Source: Fimbriimonadaceae bacterium (GTDB lineage Bacteria > Armatimonadota > Fimbriimonadia > Fimbriimonadales > Fimbriimonadaceae). From it: a DNA stretch of 64,000 bases. The stretch covers positions 806,001 to 870,000 of the forward strand of contig JAHBTD010000001.1 of the NCBI GenBank assembly GCA_019638775.1. The letters are read 5' to 3'. A program made the position numbers and the translations under genes. The notes beneath the pieces were generated by a model. That model was not told where the DNA came from, made no database searches, and saw only the letters and a program-made list of their open reading frames with translations. Below, one piece after another: positions 35,607 through 43,219 of the stretch. How positions within the stretch are numbered: the first letter of the stretch is position 1; each line of letters opens with the position of its first letter.

Positions 35607-36299
35607 CTATTCCCGACCGTCAAACCATCGCACTTTTTCGGCTATAGGCTTGCGCTCTCCAGCAGGCCAATCCACCTTCGGCCAGCCGCAGTGAAACATT
35701 CCAAGGAGCCGGGCAGGAGCCTCCCAGCCTAGCGCCTTTCCAACGGCTGGATGAATGGACGACCCTTTGGAGTGCCACATCCCGGCAAGACCCGCAGCGC
35801 TGGCAACGAGGTGCAAATTATGAACGGCGCAGGAAACCGCCATCACCTCCTCCTCTTCGCTCGTGACCGGGGTTCCGTCCGGCTCATGCGGTGGGTCAAC
35901 CGCTATCGCAATCCAAACCGGAGCGGCAAAGGCACGGTCCCGGTGTGCCTTGAGGTGATCCTCTCGAAACTCTTCCCCCGACTCCTGAATGTCGTAACGA
36001 TACGCCTGCTCGAAGGCATCGGCAAGAGCGCCTCGACCTTCGCCCGTGAACACACAGAATCGCCAAGGTTCGGTGTCGCGGTGGCTTGGAGCCCAGTTGG
36101 CAGCTTCAAGCATAAGCTCAATAAGCTTGGGGTTCACATCGTCCGGCTTAAAGCGAGATAGACCCAGACTGCGCCTGTGGGCAATCCCCCAAAGCAAACC
36201 CTGCAAAAGCTCGGGCGCTCCCCCGGGAGCGCCCCCACCCTGACTGCCTTGCGACAGCGCGGCTCGTTCAGCATCGAATGTGTGATTCGTGTAATCCAT
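35607..36299 (-). CDS. Nitroreductase family flavoprotein
   Basis: 230 residues. FMN-dependent NAD(P)H oxidoreductase fold: RRSLGLSRFKPDDVNPKLIELMLEAANWAPSHRDTEPWRF is the N-terminal FMN-binding signature (RRSxRxF and APSxxNxQPWxF type), and GLAGMWHSKGSSIHPAVGKALGWE forms the later active-site segment. The ~35 residues before it (HTFDAERAALSQGSQGGGAPGG) are low complexity; an internal start would give a more standard size. Substrate unknown. Confidence 0.85.
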   Translation of the reverse strand: MDYTNHTFDAERAALSQGSQGGGAPGGAPELLQGLLWGIAHRRSLGLSRFKPDDVNPKLIELMLEAANWAPSHRDTEPWRFCVFTGEGRGALADAFEQAYRYDIQESGEEFREDHLKAHRDRAFAAPVWIAIAVDPPHEPDGTPVTSEEEEVMAVSCAVHNLHLVASAAGLAGMWHSKGSSIHPAVGKALGWEAPARLLGMFHCGWPKVDWPAGERKPIAEKVRWFDGRE

Positions 36300-36391
36300 A
36301 GGACTCCGCTAAGGTACTCCCCGAGGATTGAGCGTAACCGTTAGTCTGTGAGGATTGCTCGCCAAATCTGATGAATCGCACAGATACAGAC

Positions 36392-36421
36392 ACAAGAAAG
36401 CCGCTCGAAAGTCGAGCGGCT
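36392..36421 (-). terminator. Rho-independent terminator of the PEP-CTERM gene
   Basis: Perfect 10-bp stem (36399-36408 with 36412-36421) and 3-base loop, followed on the minus strand by TTTCTTGTG, 26 bases after the stop. Confidence 0.8.
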
Positions 36422-36447
36422 CTCTCATTGTGGTTTGGAACGTACAG

Positions 36448-37179
36448 TTAAGCTTTGCGTCGACGTCGCATCAAAGCAACTACACCAAGACCAAGAACCG
36501 CCATCGTAGCGGGCTCTGGTACCGGAGTGTAAACAAGCTTCGTCATCGTGAAGGCTGCTTGCGCGCCAACAGTTGCGGTATCGCCAGCTGCGGTAAACGA
36601 GCGATAATCGGTTCCGTAGCCAACACCCGTCGTCGCAACGGCCTCTGCAAATGTATTCGCAGGATTGATGATGTTACTGCCGGTGTGTCGAATTTCGACC
36701 AGCAAGTGCCCGCCTGTATAGATGTGCGGGGTTCCGAAATTAATCGTGTCCTGCCAAGCGTTGGGAACTGCACCGGAAGCTCCAGAAGTGAAGCCCGTCA
36801 TCGTCAGCCCACCTGTCTGAACGAGCGTCGATCCGCCCACAAAATTTGTGGCGAACGTTGCCGTTGCAAGGCTGGGAGCCACACTCTCGCCCAAACGAAT
36901 GTCATAACTCGTCCAGGTCGCCCCCGTATAGGTGGACACAGCGCCGTTATAAAGCCGGAACGCCATACCAGTGATCCGATCTCCGGGAAGTAAACCACCA
37001 AGCTGATTCTGATTGATCAGAATCTGAGCCGTACGTGGAGCTCCAGAATCGCGAATGACCGTGTTGAGCCCATTCGCAGGTGCGAACGGCGTGTTTGCAT
37101 AAAAGTTCGCCGCAACAATATCGACTGCAAAAGCGGACCCAGTTAGCGCTGTCAGCGCCAAAACTCCGTAAATCTTCAT
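36448..37179 (-). CDS. PEP-CTERM sorted secreted protein
   Basis: 243 residues. Signal peptide KIYGVLALTALTGSAFA. The body is a Thr/Gly/Asn-rich beta structure. The C-terminal signal VPEPATMAVLGLGVVALMRRRRKA has the VPEP motif, a hydrophobic helix and four Arg. It does not resemble the first PEP-CTERM protein (22536-23246) apart from this tail. It is monocistronic with its own terminator. Confidence 0.88.
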   Translation of the reverse strand: MKIYGVLALTALTGSAFAVDIVAANFYANTPFAPANGLNTVIRDSGAPRTAQILINQNQLGGLLPGDRITGMAFRLYNGAVSTYTGATWTSYDIRLGESVAPSLATATFATNFVGGSTLVQTGGLTMTGFTSGASGAVPNAWQDTINFGTPHIYTGGHLLVEIRHTGSNIINPANTFAEAVATTGVGYGTDYRSFTAAGDTATVGAQAAFTMTKLVYTPVPEPATMAVLGLGVVALMRRRRKA

Positions 37180-37483
37180 TTCTCCTCCAAACTATGCCTA
37201 CAGCTACAGGCTACAAAGAACACCGTGCTTGCTTCGTCAACTACCAGTATATCAGCGAGGCCAAACTATGCAATACGAAACACTTATTGTAAATAAAAAC
37301 AAGCAAATATACTGGATGGCCTGAACTCCAAACTCTTCGTTTTGAACCTATTGTTCAGAAATCTCCCAAGCAGTTGGGCTCACCAATGTTCACAATTTAT
37401 GCTAACAGGATAGCCAGACTAAGAAGTCAGTCGCAGACGCACAGCGTGCAACAGGGTTGCTGGTCACCGACTTCAGACGATCA
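37180..37483. other. AT-rich intergenic region (304 bases)
   Basis: Holds the upstream region of the PEP-CTERM gene. A TTTACA...17 bp...CATAGT pair on the minus strand near 37250-37280 could be its promoter. No gene, clear hairpin or repeat is seen. Confidence 0.4.
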
Positions 37484-38896
37484 TCACGCCCTAAACACCC
37501 CAACCGGATTGGGCGTGAACCCAGGGAATATCCCACTTGAGTCGCTCGTTGCCATCCGCTTAGCCAACAACTCCGACAGCACCGACCGATAGTCCGTCGT
37601 CACCCGCAGGTCCCCAGGCCCCTCAAGCTTATCGGTGGCAAGGCTCGGCCAATCGACATGGACTTTTCCGCCATCGACATTGCCCCCGAAGACGAACATA
37701 GCGCTGCCTCGACCGTGATCCGTTCCGTAACCGGCGTTCTCTTCAACCCGCCGTCCAAACTCGGTCATAACGACGACGGTGACCCGGTTCATGGTCGGCC
37801 CCATATCATCCACAAACGCGCGGACCGACTTCGCCAAATCGTCAAGCAGCAAAGTCATCCAGCCCGAAGAGGCGCCCTGGGCCACGTGGGTATCCCAACC
37901 GCCCTTATCCAGTGCAGCAACCTCCAGACCAACCTCGGCTTTGAGCAGCATCGCCACCTGTTTGAGGCCGTTGCCAAGGTCGCTGGTAGGATACGCCGCG
38001 CCGCCGGAGCTTTTATAGCTCTTCAGATCGAGCCGGTTCAGCGTTTCCAAAACGTCGAGCGTCTCCTTACCGGCTTGGGTGACAGCGTCGTTATCCACGT
38101 CGTACATCCGTTTCAGGCTGGAGCCGAATGCCTCTGCCCGAGCCCGATCCGTCGCCAGGCGAAACTCTTCGAGCGAGGTTAAGGCAATCGCGCTGGTCGC
38201 TCCGCGCAAAGAGTCGGGCATGGTCGGGCTGAACGCCACCGCCCGAAGCGGGGAGCTTTCGGCAGGCTTGCTCTCATTCAAAAACCGAGCCAGCCATCCG
38301 CTTGCCGCCCCTGTGCCGGCGCGGGCAAGACCCTTCTCCATCGCCGTCATTGCCTCAAAGTGCGACCGGGTTTGATCTTGCGAACCGACCGCATGCAGCA
38401 CCGCCAGCTTGCCGTCTTTATAGAGCGGTAGCCACGGCGCAAGGGCGGGATTGAATCCAAAATTGCCATCGAGGTCCAGAACGCGGTCAGCGTTTGGTCC
38501 AGAGTTTGGCGCTGCCAACTTGAGCGAAGGGCGGGCCTTGAAGTATTCGTCTTCGCGGTAGGGCACGACGACGTTGAGGCCGTCCATGCCGCCACGCAAG
38601 AAGATGACCACCAAGGTGTCGCCCCGCACACCGCGATTGGGATTCACGCTAAGTTGGGCGAGGGCGGAGTTTTGTCCAGCAAGCCAGGAGATCGTGCTTA
38701 GAGCCGCACCGTAGAGCATAGCTCGGCGTGAGATTCCAGAAGCGGTATCTGAAGTGGCATGGGCGTCTCGCCCATGCGTCTCACGGGCGTCCCGCCCGTG
38801 ATCGGAGTTATCCATCGGCGAAACCTCCGTGCCGCTTTCCAGTCCAGCCACGCCCTTCCCATCACAACTCCACCATTGTTCTTGTTGATTCTTCAT
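37484..38896 (-). CDS. DUF1501 family protein (Tat-exported)
   Basis: 470 residues from ATG 38896, chosen because GGAG lies six bases upstream; an ATG two codons earlier overlaps the stop of the preceding gene. A Tat-type motif SRRAMLYGAALSTISWLAG lies around residues 57-75, unusually far from the start, since residues ~32-47 (HGRDARETHGRDAHAT) are encoded by an inserted palindromic repeat. The sulfatase-like DUF1501 body contains VVIFLRGGMDGLNVVVPY, TRSHFEAMTAMEKGL, GGWDTHVAQG and VVVMTEFGRRVEENAGYGTDHGRGSAMFVFGG, the family's metal-site-like motifs. It forms an operon with DUF1800. Confidence 0.9.
   Translation of the reverse strand: MKNQQEQWWSCDGKGVAGLESGTEVSPMDNSDHGRDARETHGRDAHATSDTASGISRRAMLYGAALSTISWLAGQNSALAQLSVNPNRGVRGDTLVVIFLRGGMDGLNVVVPYREDEYFKARPSLKLAAPNSGPNADRVLDLDGNFGFNPALAPWLPLYKDGKLAVLHAVGSQDQTRSHFEAMTAMEKGLARAGTGAASGWLARFLNESKPAESSPLRAVAFSPTMPDSLRGATSAIALTSLEEFRLATDRARAEAFGSSLKRMYDVDNDAVTQAGKETLDVLETLNRLDLKSYKSSGGAAYPTSDLGNGLKQVAMLLKAEVGLEVAALDKGGWDTHVAQGASSGWMTLLLDDLAKSVRAFVDDMGPTMNRVTVVVMTEFGRRVEENAGYGTDHGRGSAMFVFGGNVDGGKVHVDWPSLATDKLEGPGDLRVTTDYRSVLSELLAKRMATSDSSGIFPGFTPNPVGVFRA
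38757..38801. repeat. Double palindrome inserted in frame in the DUF1501 gene
   Basis: Two hairpins: GCATGGGCG/CGCCCATGC (38757-38765/38769-38777) and TCACGGGCG/CGCCCGTGA (38781-38789/38793-38801), each with a 3-base loop. It is translated as GRDARETHGRDAHAT, a peptide type I recall from scattered bacterial proteins. Confidence 0.85.
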
Positions 38897-38898
38897 GG

Positions 38899-40374
38899 TC
38901 ATCTCCACTGGAATCCGGGCGCTGCAATACAAAGCGCCGCCGTCTCATGCAGAATGCTCTGCCCCGTCTCGATCGGAAGATTCTCCCGTCGCCTTAGCTC
39001 GCTGAGCAGCCTTCCCGACGCCCCCACCGGATCGATGTGACCGTGGGTGAGCTTCACAAATCCCTCGTTCGTAGAGTCCTGCATACGCTCCACCAAATCT
39101 TCAAGATTCGCCTTCGTGCCGGGAATCGCCCCCGCTGTGAGCGCCAGAGAGTAGTTCCAGCGCGCCAAGAGCGAGCTTGTCCAAGCATCGGTTTTGTCCG
39201 GATATCCATCCGGCATGGGCCACTGGTAAAGCGGCTGCCCGATCTTGTCGAGATGCCCCTGAATGCCCGTGTTGCCATCGGTATCCGTCGCAAAAGTGCG
39301 CAACGAAGAAATGAGGAAATCGAACGGACGCTTCATGATCGGGGGACCCGACAGCAGCAGATCGGAGTTCAAAATCATCGTCACCATCGCTTTGATGTCG
39401 CCATCGGTGCGTGTAAACTCCGCCGCCACCTGGTCCTCAAGCGCGGACCCCGCGTCGCCCAAGAAATATCGGCATAGCTTATAGGAGATGAACTTCGCAC
39501 ACGACGGATGCGCCACCAAGATATTCAGGACGCGCTCGACATCTTTGTCTCCACCATTCGCTGGAATGGTCTTGCCAAGAACCCTCTTTGACCCCTTGTC
39601 GTGAACGCCGGTGTTAAAGCGGAACTTGCCGCGAGGATACAGGAAGCGATTCTCGATCTGCCAGCCGGTGTAGCACCGCGCGACCTCTTTGACGTCCTCC
39701 TGTGTATAGCCTCCATGAACGCCCAGCGTGTGCAGCTCCATCAGCTCCCGCGCATAGTTCTCGTTCGGGCCACGGTTGGTGTTCACCTGGTTGTCCAGGT
39801 ACACCAGCATTGCAGGGCTCTTGGTCGAGGCTTCGATGATGTCTCTGAACTTCCCAAGCGCATGCTTTCGGATCACCTGCATCTGGTCGGTATAGACCCG
39901 ATACGCAGTGTTTTCCTTGCGTGCATACACATTGAAGTGGTTCGTCCAAAAGTCGACCATTCGCTCCATGAGCTGGTTTGGGTTGTAAACCGCCCGAAGA
40001 ATGGCGGCCTGCTGAAGCTGCCGAATAATCTCCTCTTGGGGAAGATCGCGAAGCTCCGAGGCGTCGATCTGGGTCACGTCAAGCCGCCTCAACGCAAACG
40101 TAAGCGCAATCGGCTCCGACTCTTCAGCCCTAAGCTGCTCGTCGATGTAAGCCTGTTTCCCGATCTTTGCGACTCGATCGAGTTCGCCGGGGGTTGCCCC
40201 GAATGCGACTCGGTTGACGAGCCGAAGCGTCTCGTTCGGCTTCTCTGTAGGAAACTCGATCTTGTCGGGAAGCTGCTGCTTTGCCACCTGTGGCATCCGC
40301 GAACAGCCTGCCACGCTTGCCGCAGCCGCCGACGCCAAGCCCAGCTTGAGGGCTTCTCGGCGAGACAGCTTCAC
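38899..40374 (-). CDS. DUF1800 family protein
   Basis: 491 residues. The N-terminus SRREALKLGLASAAAASVAGC combines a twin-Arg motif with a lipobox-like AGC, so it may be a Tat lipoprotein. Family segments: NRVAFGATPGELDRV, LMERMVDFWTNHFNVYA, VYLDNQVNTNRGPNENYARELMELHTLGV, YTQEDVKEVARCYTGW. DUF1800 and DUF1501 proteins are regularly encoded together and are thought to act jointly at the cell envelope; their reaction is not known. The stop overlaps an ATG of the DUF1501 gene. Confidence 0.92.
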   Translation of the reverse strand: MKLSRREALKLGLASAAAASVAGCSRMPQVAKQQLPDKIEFPTEKPNETLRLVNRVAFGATPGELDRVAKIGKQAYIDEQLRAEESEPIALTFALRRLDVTQIDASELRDLPQEEIIRQLQQAAILRAVYNPNQLMERMVDFWTNHFNVYARKENTAYRVYTDQMQVIRKHALGKFRDIIEASTKSPAMLVYLDNQVNTNRGPNENYARELMELHTLGVHGGYTQEDVKEVARCYTGWQIENRFLYPRGKFRFNTGVHDKGSKRVLGKTIPANGGDKDVERVLNILVAHPSCAKFISYKLCRYFLGDAGSALEDQVAAEFTRTDGDIKAMVTMILNSDLLLSGPPIMKRPFDFLISSLRTFATDTDGNTGIQGHLDKIGQPLYQWPMPDGYPDKTDAWTSSLLARWNYSLALTAGAIPGTKANLEDLVERMQDSTNEGFVKLTHGHIDPVGASGRLLSELRRRENLPIETGQSILHETAALCIAAPGFQWR

Positions 40375-40375
40375 G

Positions 40376-40900
40376 CTAAGACCTCACGTCAAAGTTCGGC
40401 TGCGCATCGCCAAGCGGCTGAGGCTGCAGTCTGCTAAAGAGAGACATCGTTCCCGCACCGAGCGACATGATGATCATGAGCGGGGTGAAGAAGAACCAGC
40501 CAACGAGCGGCACCAAGGACAACGCAACCATGAGGCCACCACCTCTGGCCATGTTCTTGAATGAGCTGACATCCGGGTCGAGCGGGCTGATACGGTTGCC
40601 CAACACCTTCGCCAAGCCACCGGCCCCCATCAGCGCAACGCTGAGCGCGACCATAAAGAGTGTAAAGGAGAAGACTCGGGTTAGCGGCACAACCCATAGC
40701 ATCGTCACAAGGACTGAGATGAACAGGACCGTCCCGAAGCCCACGCCGAAGACCACGCCCGGCTTGGTTTCAAAAGAGGTTTGAGCGTGCTTGACTTTGT
40801 TTGAAAACAGCAAGCATGAAGCCATGATCGTTGCCCAGATTGAGGCGCAGATGAAGATAATCGAAGCTACGACTGCGAGCACATCGCCGATGATAAGCAT
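40376..40900 (-). CDS. Integral membrane protein, unknown function
   Basis: 174 residues from ATG 40900, with a purine-rich GGAAGGAAAG upstream. Four to five transmembrane helices: VLAVVASIIFICASIWATIMASCLLF, GVVFGVGFGTVLFISVLVTMLWVV, FSFTLFMVALSVALMGAGGL, GGGLMVALSLVPLVGWFFFTPLMIIMSLGAG. It ends one base before the DUF1800 start, so the three genes probably form one operon with this gene first. Confidence 0.75.
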   Translation of the reverse strand: MLIIGDVLAVVASIIFICASIWATIMASCLLFSNKVKHAQTSFETKPGVVFGVGFGTVLFISVLVTMLWVVPLTRVFSFTLFMVALSVALMGAGGLAKVLGNRISPLDPDVSSFKNMARGGGLMVALSLVPLVGWFFFTPLMIIMSLGAGTMSLFSRLQPQPLGDAQPNFDVRS

Positions 40901-41294
40901 TTGACTTTCCTTCCTTCCTCCCGAGCATCGTCGCTCGGAAGTAGGGGCATTGTCGTGCACCTTCTCCAAAACGCCAAGGCGTACCGGGCCAAGGTCCCTG
41001 CAGATTTGGGACATTTAGAGGCGAAGGTCCCTCTCGCATCAAGGGAAAGGGAATTCGCTTCGGCCTTGGGTTACGGAACTTCCTCCCCCTTGAGTGTGGC
41101 TCCGACTGAGCAACGCGAAGGTGGAAAGGTCCGTAAGCGCAGCGAACGTGTTGGGGGTGATTGGATTACTCAGTCAGCCGACCAAGCCTGACTGCCCTTG
41201 ATTTCCGCTCACCGCAAGTCGCGCTATTCATCAGATTCTCTCTTGGTCCCCCTCCCCCCAAGGAGTTGGGAGATTTCGGAGTAAAGTTCCGTTG
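40901..41294. other. Intergenic region of about 390 bases
   Basis: No gene supported. A hairpin CCGAGC-ATCGTC-GCTCGG (40921-40938) lies just upstream of the membrane-protein Shine-Dalgarno. It resembles a REP hairpin in shape but not in sequence. Confidence 0.5.
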
Positions 41295-41753
41295 ATGATT
41301 TCTCCCGACCAGGCCAAGGCAATCGTCGATGCCGTCAAAGCCTCCTCCCTCACCGGCTCTGCCCTCCGCAAGTTTGCCATGCAGCAGCTTGACCAACTTC
41401 CCACTTACAACTGGTCGGGCATTTACCGCCTGGAAGGCGACACGCTGGTCCTGGATGAATATGTCGGAGCAGAAACCGATCACACGCGTATCCCGGTCGG
41501 ACGCGGTGTGTGCGGAACCGCCGTTGCCGAGCGGGCCAATCAGGTCATTGCCGACGTTCGCGAGCTGACGAACTATCTATCGTGCTCCGTGAGTACGAGG
41601 TCGGAACTGGTCGTTCTGATCTACACGCCGACCGGCGAAATCCTCGGACAGATCGACATCGACGGACACGAGGTCGGCGCATTTGACGAATCCGACGAAA
41701 AGATGCTTGAGGAGATCGCCTCTATCCTCGCCGAGCGTTGGGAAGAAGCTTAA
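41295..41753 (+). CDS. GAF-domain protein similar to free methionine-(R)-sulfoxide reductase
   Basis: 152 residues from ATG 41295. The whole length aligns by eye with fRMsr enzymes: NWSGIYRLEGDTLVLDEYVG, HTRIPVGRGVCGTAVAERANQVIADV, LSCSVSTRSELVVLIYTPTGEILGQIDIDGHEVGAFDESDEKMLEEIA. Of the three conserved fRMsr cysteines, the ones in GVCG and in the LSCS position are kept, but the one before RIP (usually ACxRIP) is Thr/His here. Catalysis may therefore use a single disulfide pair or be lost. The gene is convergent with nadA and the stops overlap by 4 bases. Confidence 0.82.
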   Translation: MISPDQAKAIVDAVKASSLTGSALRKFAMQQLDQLPTYNWSGIYRLEGDTLVLDEYVGAETDHTRIPVGRGVCGTAVAERANQVIADVRELTNYLSCSVSTRSELVVLIYTPTGEILGQIDIDGHEVGAFDESDEKMLEEIASILAERWEEA

Positions 41754-42850
41754 GACAGCGCCAGCATCCGATCCAGCGCCAACCTTGCAAACTGCCGCGT
41801 CTTCTCCGGCACGATCACCTCGTTCACGACATTCCCCTTCACCAACTCCTCCAACGTCCACAGCAGGAACGAAGGATGGATACGGTACATGGTCGAGCAT
41901 GGGCAGATTTGCGGATCAAGGCAGAAGACTGTCTTGTCCGGGTTCTCTTTTGCAAGCCGAGAGACGAGGTTAATCTCCGTCCCCACCGCCCAAACCGAAC
42001 CTGCAGGCGACTTCTCGACTGTCTTGATGATGTACTCGGTGCTGCCGTTTTCGTCGGATGCGCGCACGACGTCGATTGGGCATTCCGGGTGGACCACAAC
42101 ACGGACATCCGGGTGTGAGCGGCGGGCTTCCTCAATCTGCGCGACCGTAAAGCGGCTATGGACCGAGCAATGGCCCTTCCAAAGCAGAAACTTGGCCTGT
42201 CGCAGGGCTTCCGGAGTGTTTCCCCCGAACGGCTTGAACGGGTCCCAAACCACCATGTCAGCGTCGGGGTCATAGCCGAGCTTCACGCCCGTGTTTCGCC
42301 CCAAATGCTGGTCGGGGAAGAAAAGCACCTTCTCGGCTTGGTCAAGCGCCCACTTCACGGCGACAGGGGCGTTAGTGGAGGTGCAAACCGTCCCACCCTT
42401 CTCGCCTACGAATCCCTTTAGATTCGCTGCAGAGTTGATGTAAGTGATCGGCTGGACGGTCTTCTCCAGCTCGACCGTGGGCTGCAACGCCTCTTCGAGC
42501 TGCTTCCAGCAGTTCTTCACCTGAAAGATATTCGCCATATCCGCCATCGAACAGCCCGCCGCCATGTTCGGCAGGATCACACGCTTGTCGGTCAGGATGT
42601 TGGCGCTTTCGGCCATGAAGTGAACGCCGCAAAAGACGATGAATTCAGCTTCGGGCCGCTTTTGGGCGTCCTTGCAAAGCTTGTAGCTGTCGCCGCGAAA
42701 GTCGGCGTGTTCGATTATTTCGTCGCGCTGGTAATGGTGTCCCAGAATGACCAGCTTCTGACCAAGTGCGGCCTTAGCGGCGCGGATGCGCTCAGCGCAA
42801 ACGATGGGATCGAGGTCTTGATACTCGATAGGCAGGGGCGCCTGATGCAT
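41750..42850 (-). CDS. nadA: Quinolinate synthase A
   Basis: 366 residues from ATG 42850, with AGGAGA upstream. [4Fe-4S] enzyme that condenses iminoaspartate with dihydroxyacetone phosphate to quinolinate in de novo NAD synthesis. Recognised by VILGHHYQRDEIIEHADFRGDS, VFCGVHFMAESANIL (first Cys), GGTVCTSTNAP (second Cys), FFPDQHLGRNTG, VHPECPIDV, and DPQICPCSTMYRI (third cluster Cys). nadB and nadC are not in the window. The leader is highly structured and matches an NAD+ riboswitch core. Confidence 0.97.
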   Translation of the reverse strand: MHQAPLPIEYQDLDPIVCAERIRAAKAALGQKLVILGHHYQRDEIIEHADFRGDSYKLCKDAQKRPEAEFIVFCGVHFMAESANILTDKRVILPNMAAGCSMADMANIFQVKNCWKQLEEALQPTVELEKTVQPITYINSAANLKGFVGEKGGTVCTSTNAPVAVKWALDQAEKVLFFPDQHLGRNTGVKLGYDPDADMVVWDPFKPFGGNTPEALRQAKFLLWKGHCSVHSRFTVAQIEEARRSHPDVRVVVHPECPIDVVRASDENGSTEYIIKTVEKSPAGSVWAVGTEINLVSRLAKENPDKTVFCLDPQICPCSTMYRIHPSFLLWTLEELVKGNVVNEVIVPEKTRQFARLALDRMLALS

Positions 42851-42867
42851 TTTCTTCTCCTGTCGTT

Positions 42868-42946
42868 TCTGGACGCGATGCCCATGAAGAAAGGCTTCGC
42901 GCACTCCAGACGGTTACAGTCCTTGCGGACGGGGTTGTTGTAACCG
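42868..42946 (-). ncRNA. Structured nadA leader, probable NAD+-I (nadA-motif) riboswitch
   Basis: On the minus strand the nadA 5' UTR forms two adjacent hairpins. The upstream one (42946-42911) has P1 CGGTTAC/GTAACCG, a 9-base internal strand AACAACCCC, and P2 GTCC/GGAC closed by a GCAA tetraloop, with a single U opposite the internal strand. From memory this is the architecture of the first domain of the nadA-motif riboswitch of Acidobacteria: P1, AACAACCCC, P2, U, P1'. The downstream hairpin (42910-42868) pairs TCTGGA/TCCAGA and CGCGA/TCGCG, and ends about seven bases from the AGGAG Shine-Dalgarno, suiting translational control. The second domain lacks an AACAACCCC copy. Confidence 0.75.
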
Positions 42947-42957
42947 CTCTTATCCTT

Positions 42958-42963
42958 ATTATA
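42958..42963 (-). promoter_or_regulatory. -10 box (TATAAT) of nadA
   Basis: Perfect TATAAT on the minus strand, 12 bases upstream of the riboswitch-like leader. The -35 at 17-18 bp spacing (ATCTTC or TATCTT) is weak. Confidence 0.6.
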
Positions 42964-42964
42964 C

Positions 42965-42997
42965 GACCCGCGTCTCTCTTGAAGATAGACGCGGGTC
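42965..42997. promoter_or_regulatory. 11-bp inverted repeat abutting the nadA -10 box
   Basis: GACCCGCGTCT / AGACGCGGGTC with an 11-base spacer covering the expected -35 and spacer of the nadA promoter. It could be an operator or a second terminator-like hairpin after the lipoprotein gene. Confidence 0.5.
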
Positions 42998-43003
42998 CAA
43001 AGG

Positions 43004-43036
43004 CAAAAGAACGGGCCGCTCCCGAAGAAGCGGCCC
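43004..43036 (-). terminator. Rho-independent terminator after the pseudopilin-lipoprotein pair
   Basis: Stem GGGCCGCT/AGCGGCCC (43013-43020 with 43029-43036), followed on the minus strand by GTTCTTTTG. It lies 21 bases after the lipoprotein stop. Confidence 0.8.
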
Positions 43037-43057
43037 ACTCCTATGCTGCACGGAGTC

Positions 43058-43219
43058 TTACTCGTTCGGCGCAGCCGCTGGCTGATCCGGCAAGTTCGGA
43101 GTGTCCGAGGTTTTTGTCCCGGGATCGGGCTCCTTACCGGCATCCGTCTCAGGCGTACCGCATCCGGCAACCGTCATGATCGCCGCGAGAGCGGCCCCAA
43201 TCAGCATAAGTTTCTTCAT
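43058..43219 (-). CDS. Small lipoprotein
   Basis: 53 residues. KKLMLIGAALAAIMTVAGC is a lipoprotein signal with Cys at residue 20, leaving a ~34-residue acidic Pro/Asp/Glu/Thr-rich tail (PETDAGKEPDPGTKTSD). Its ATG shares one base with the TGA stop of the upstream pseudopilin gene, so translation is coupled. It is probably an envelope partner of the pseudopilin; no further function can be said. Confidence 0.8.
   Translation of the reverse strand: MKKLMLIGAALAAIMTVAGCGTPETDAGKEPDPGTKTSDTPNLPDQPAAAPNE

Noticed and set aside
40921-40938. REP copy upstream of the membrane protein gene at 40376
   Set aside because: Same hairpin shape but neither the CTCCGT loop nor the GGGAGGG flank in the right orientation.
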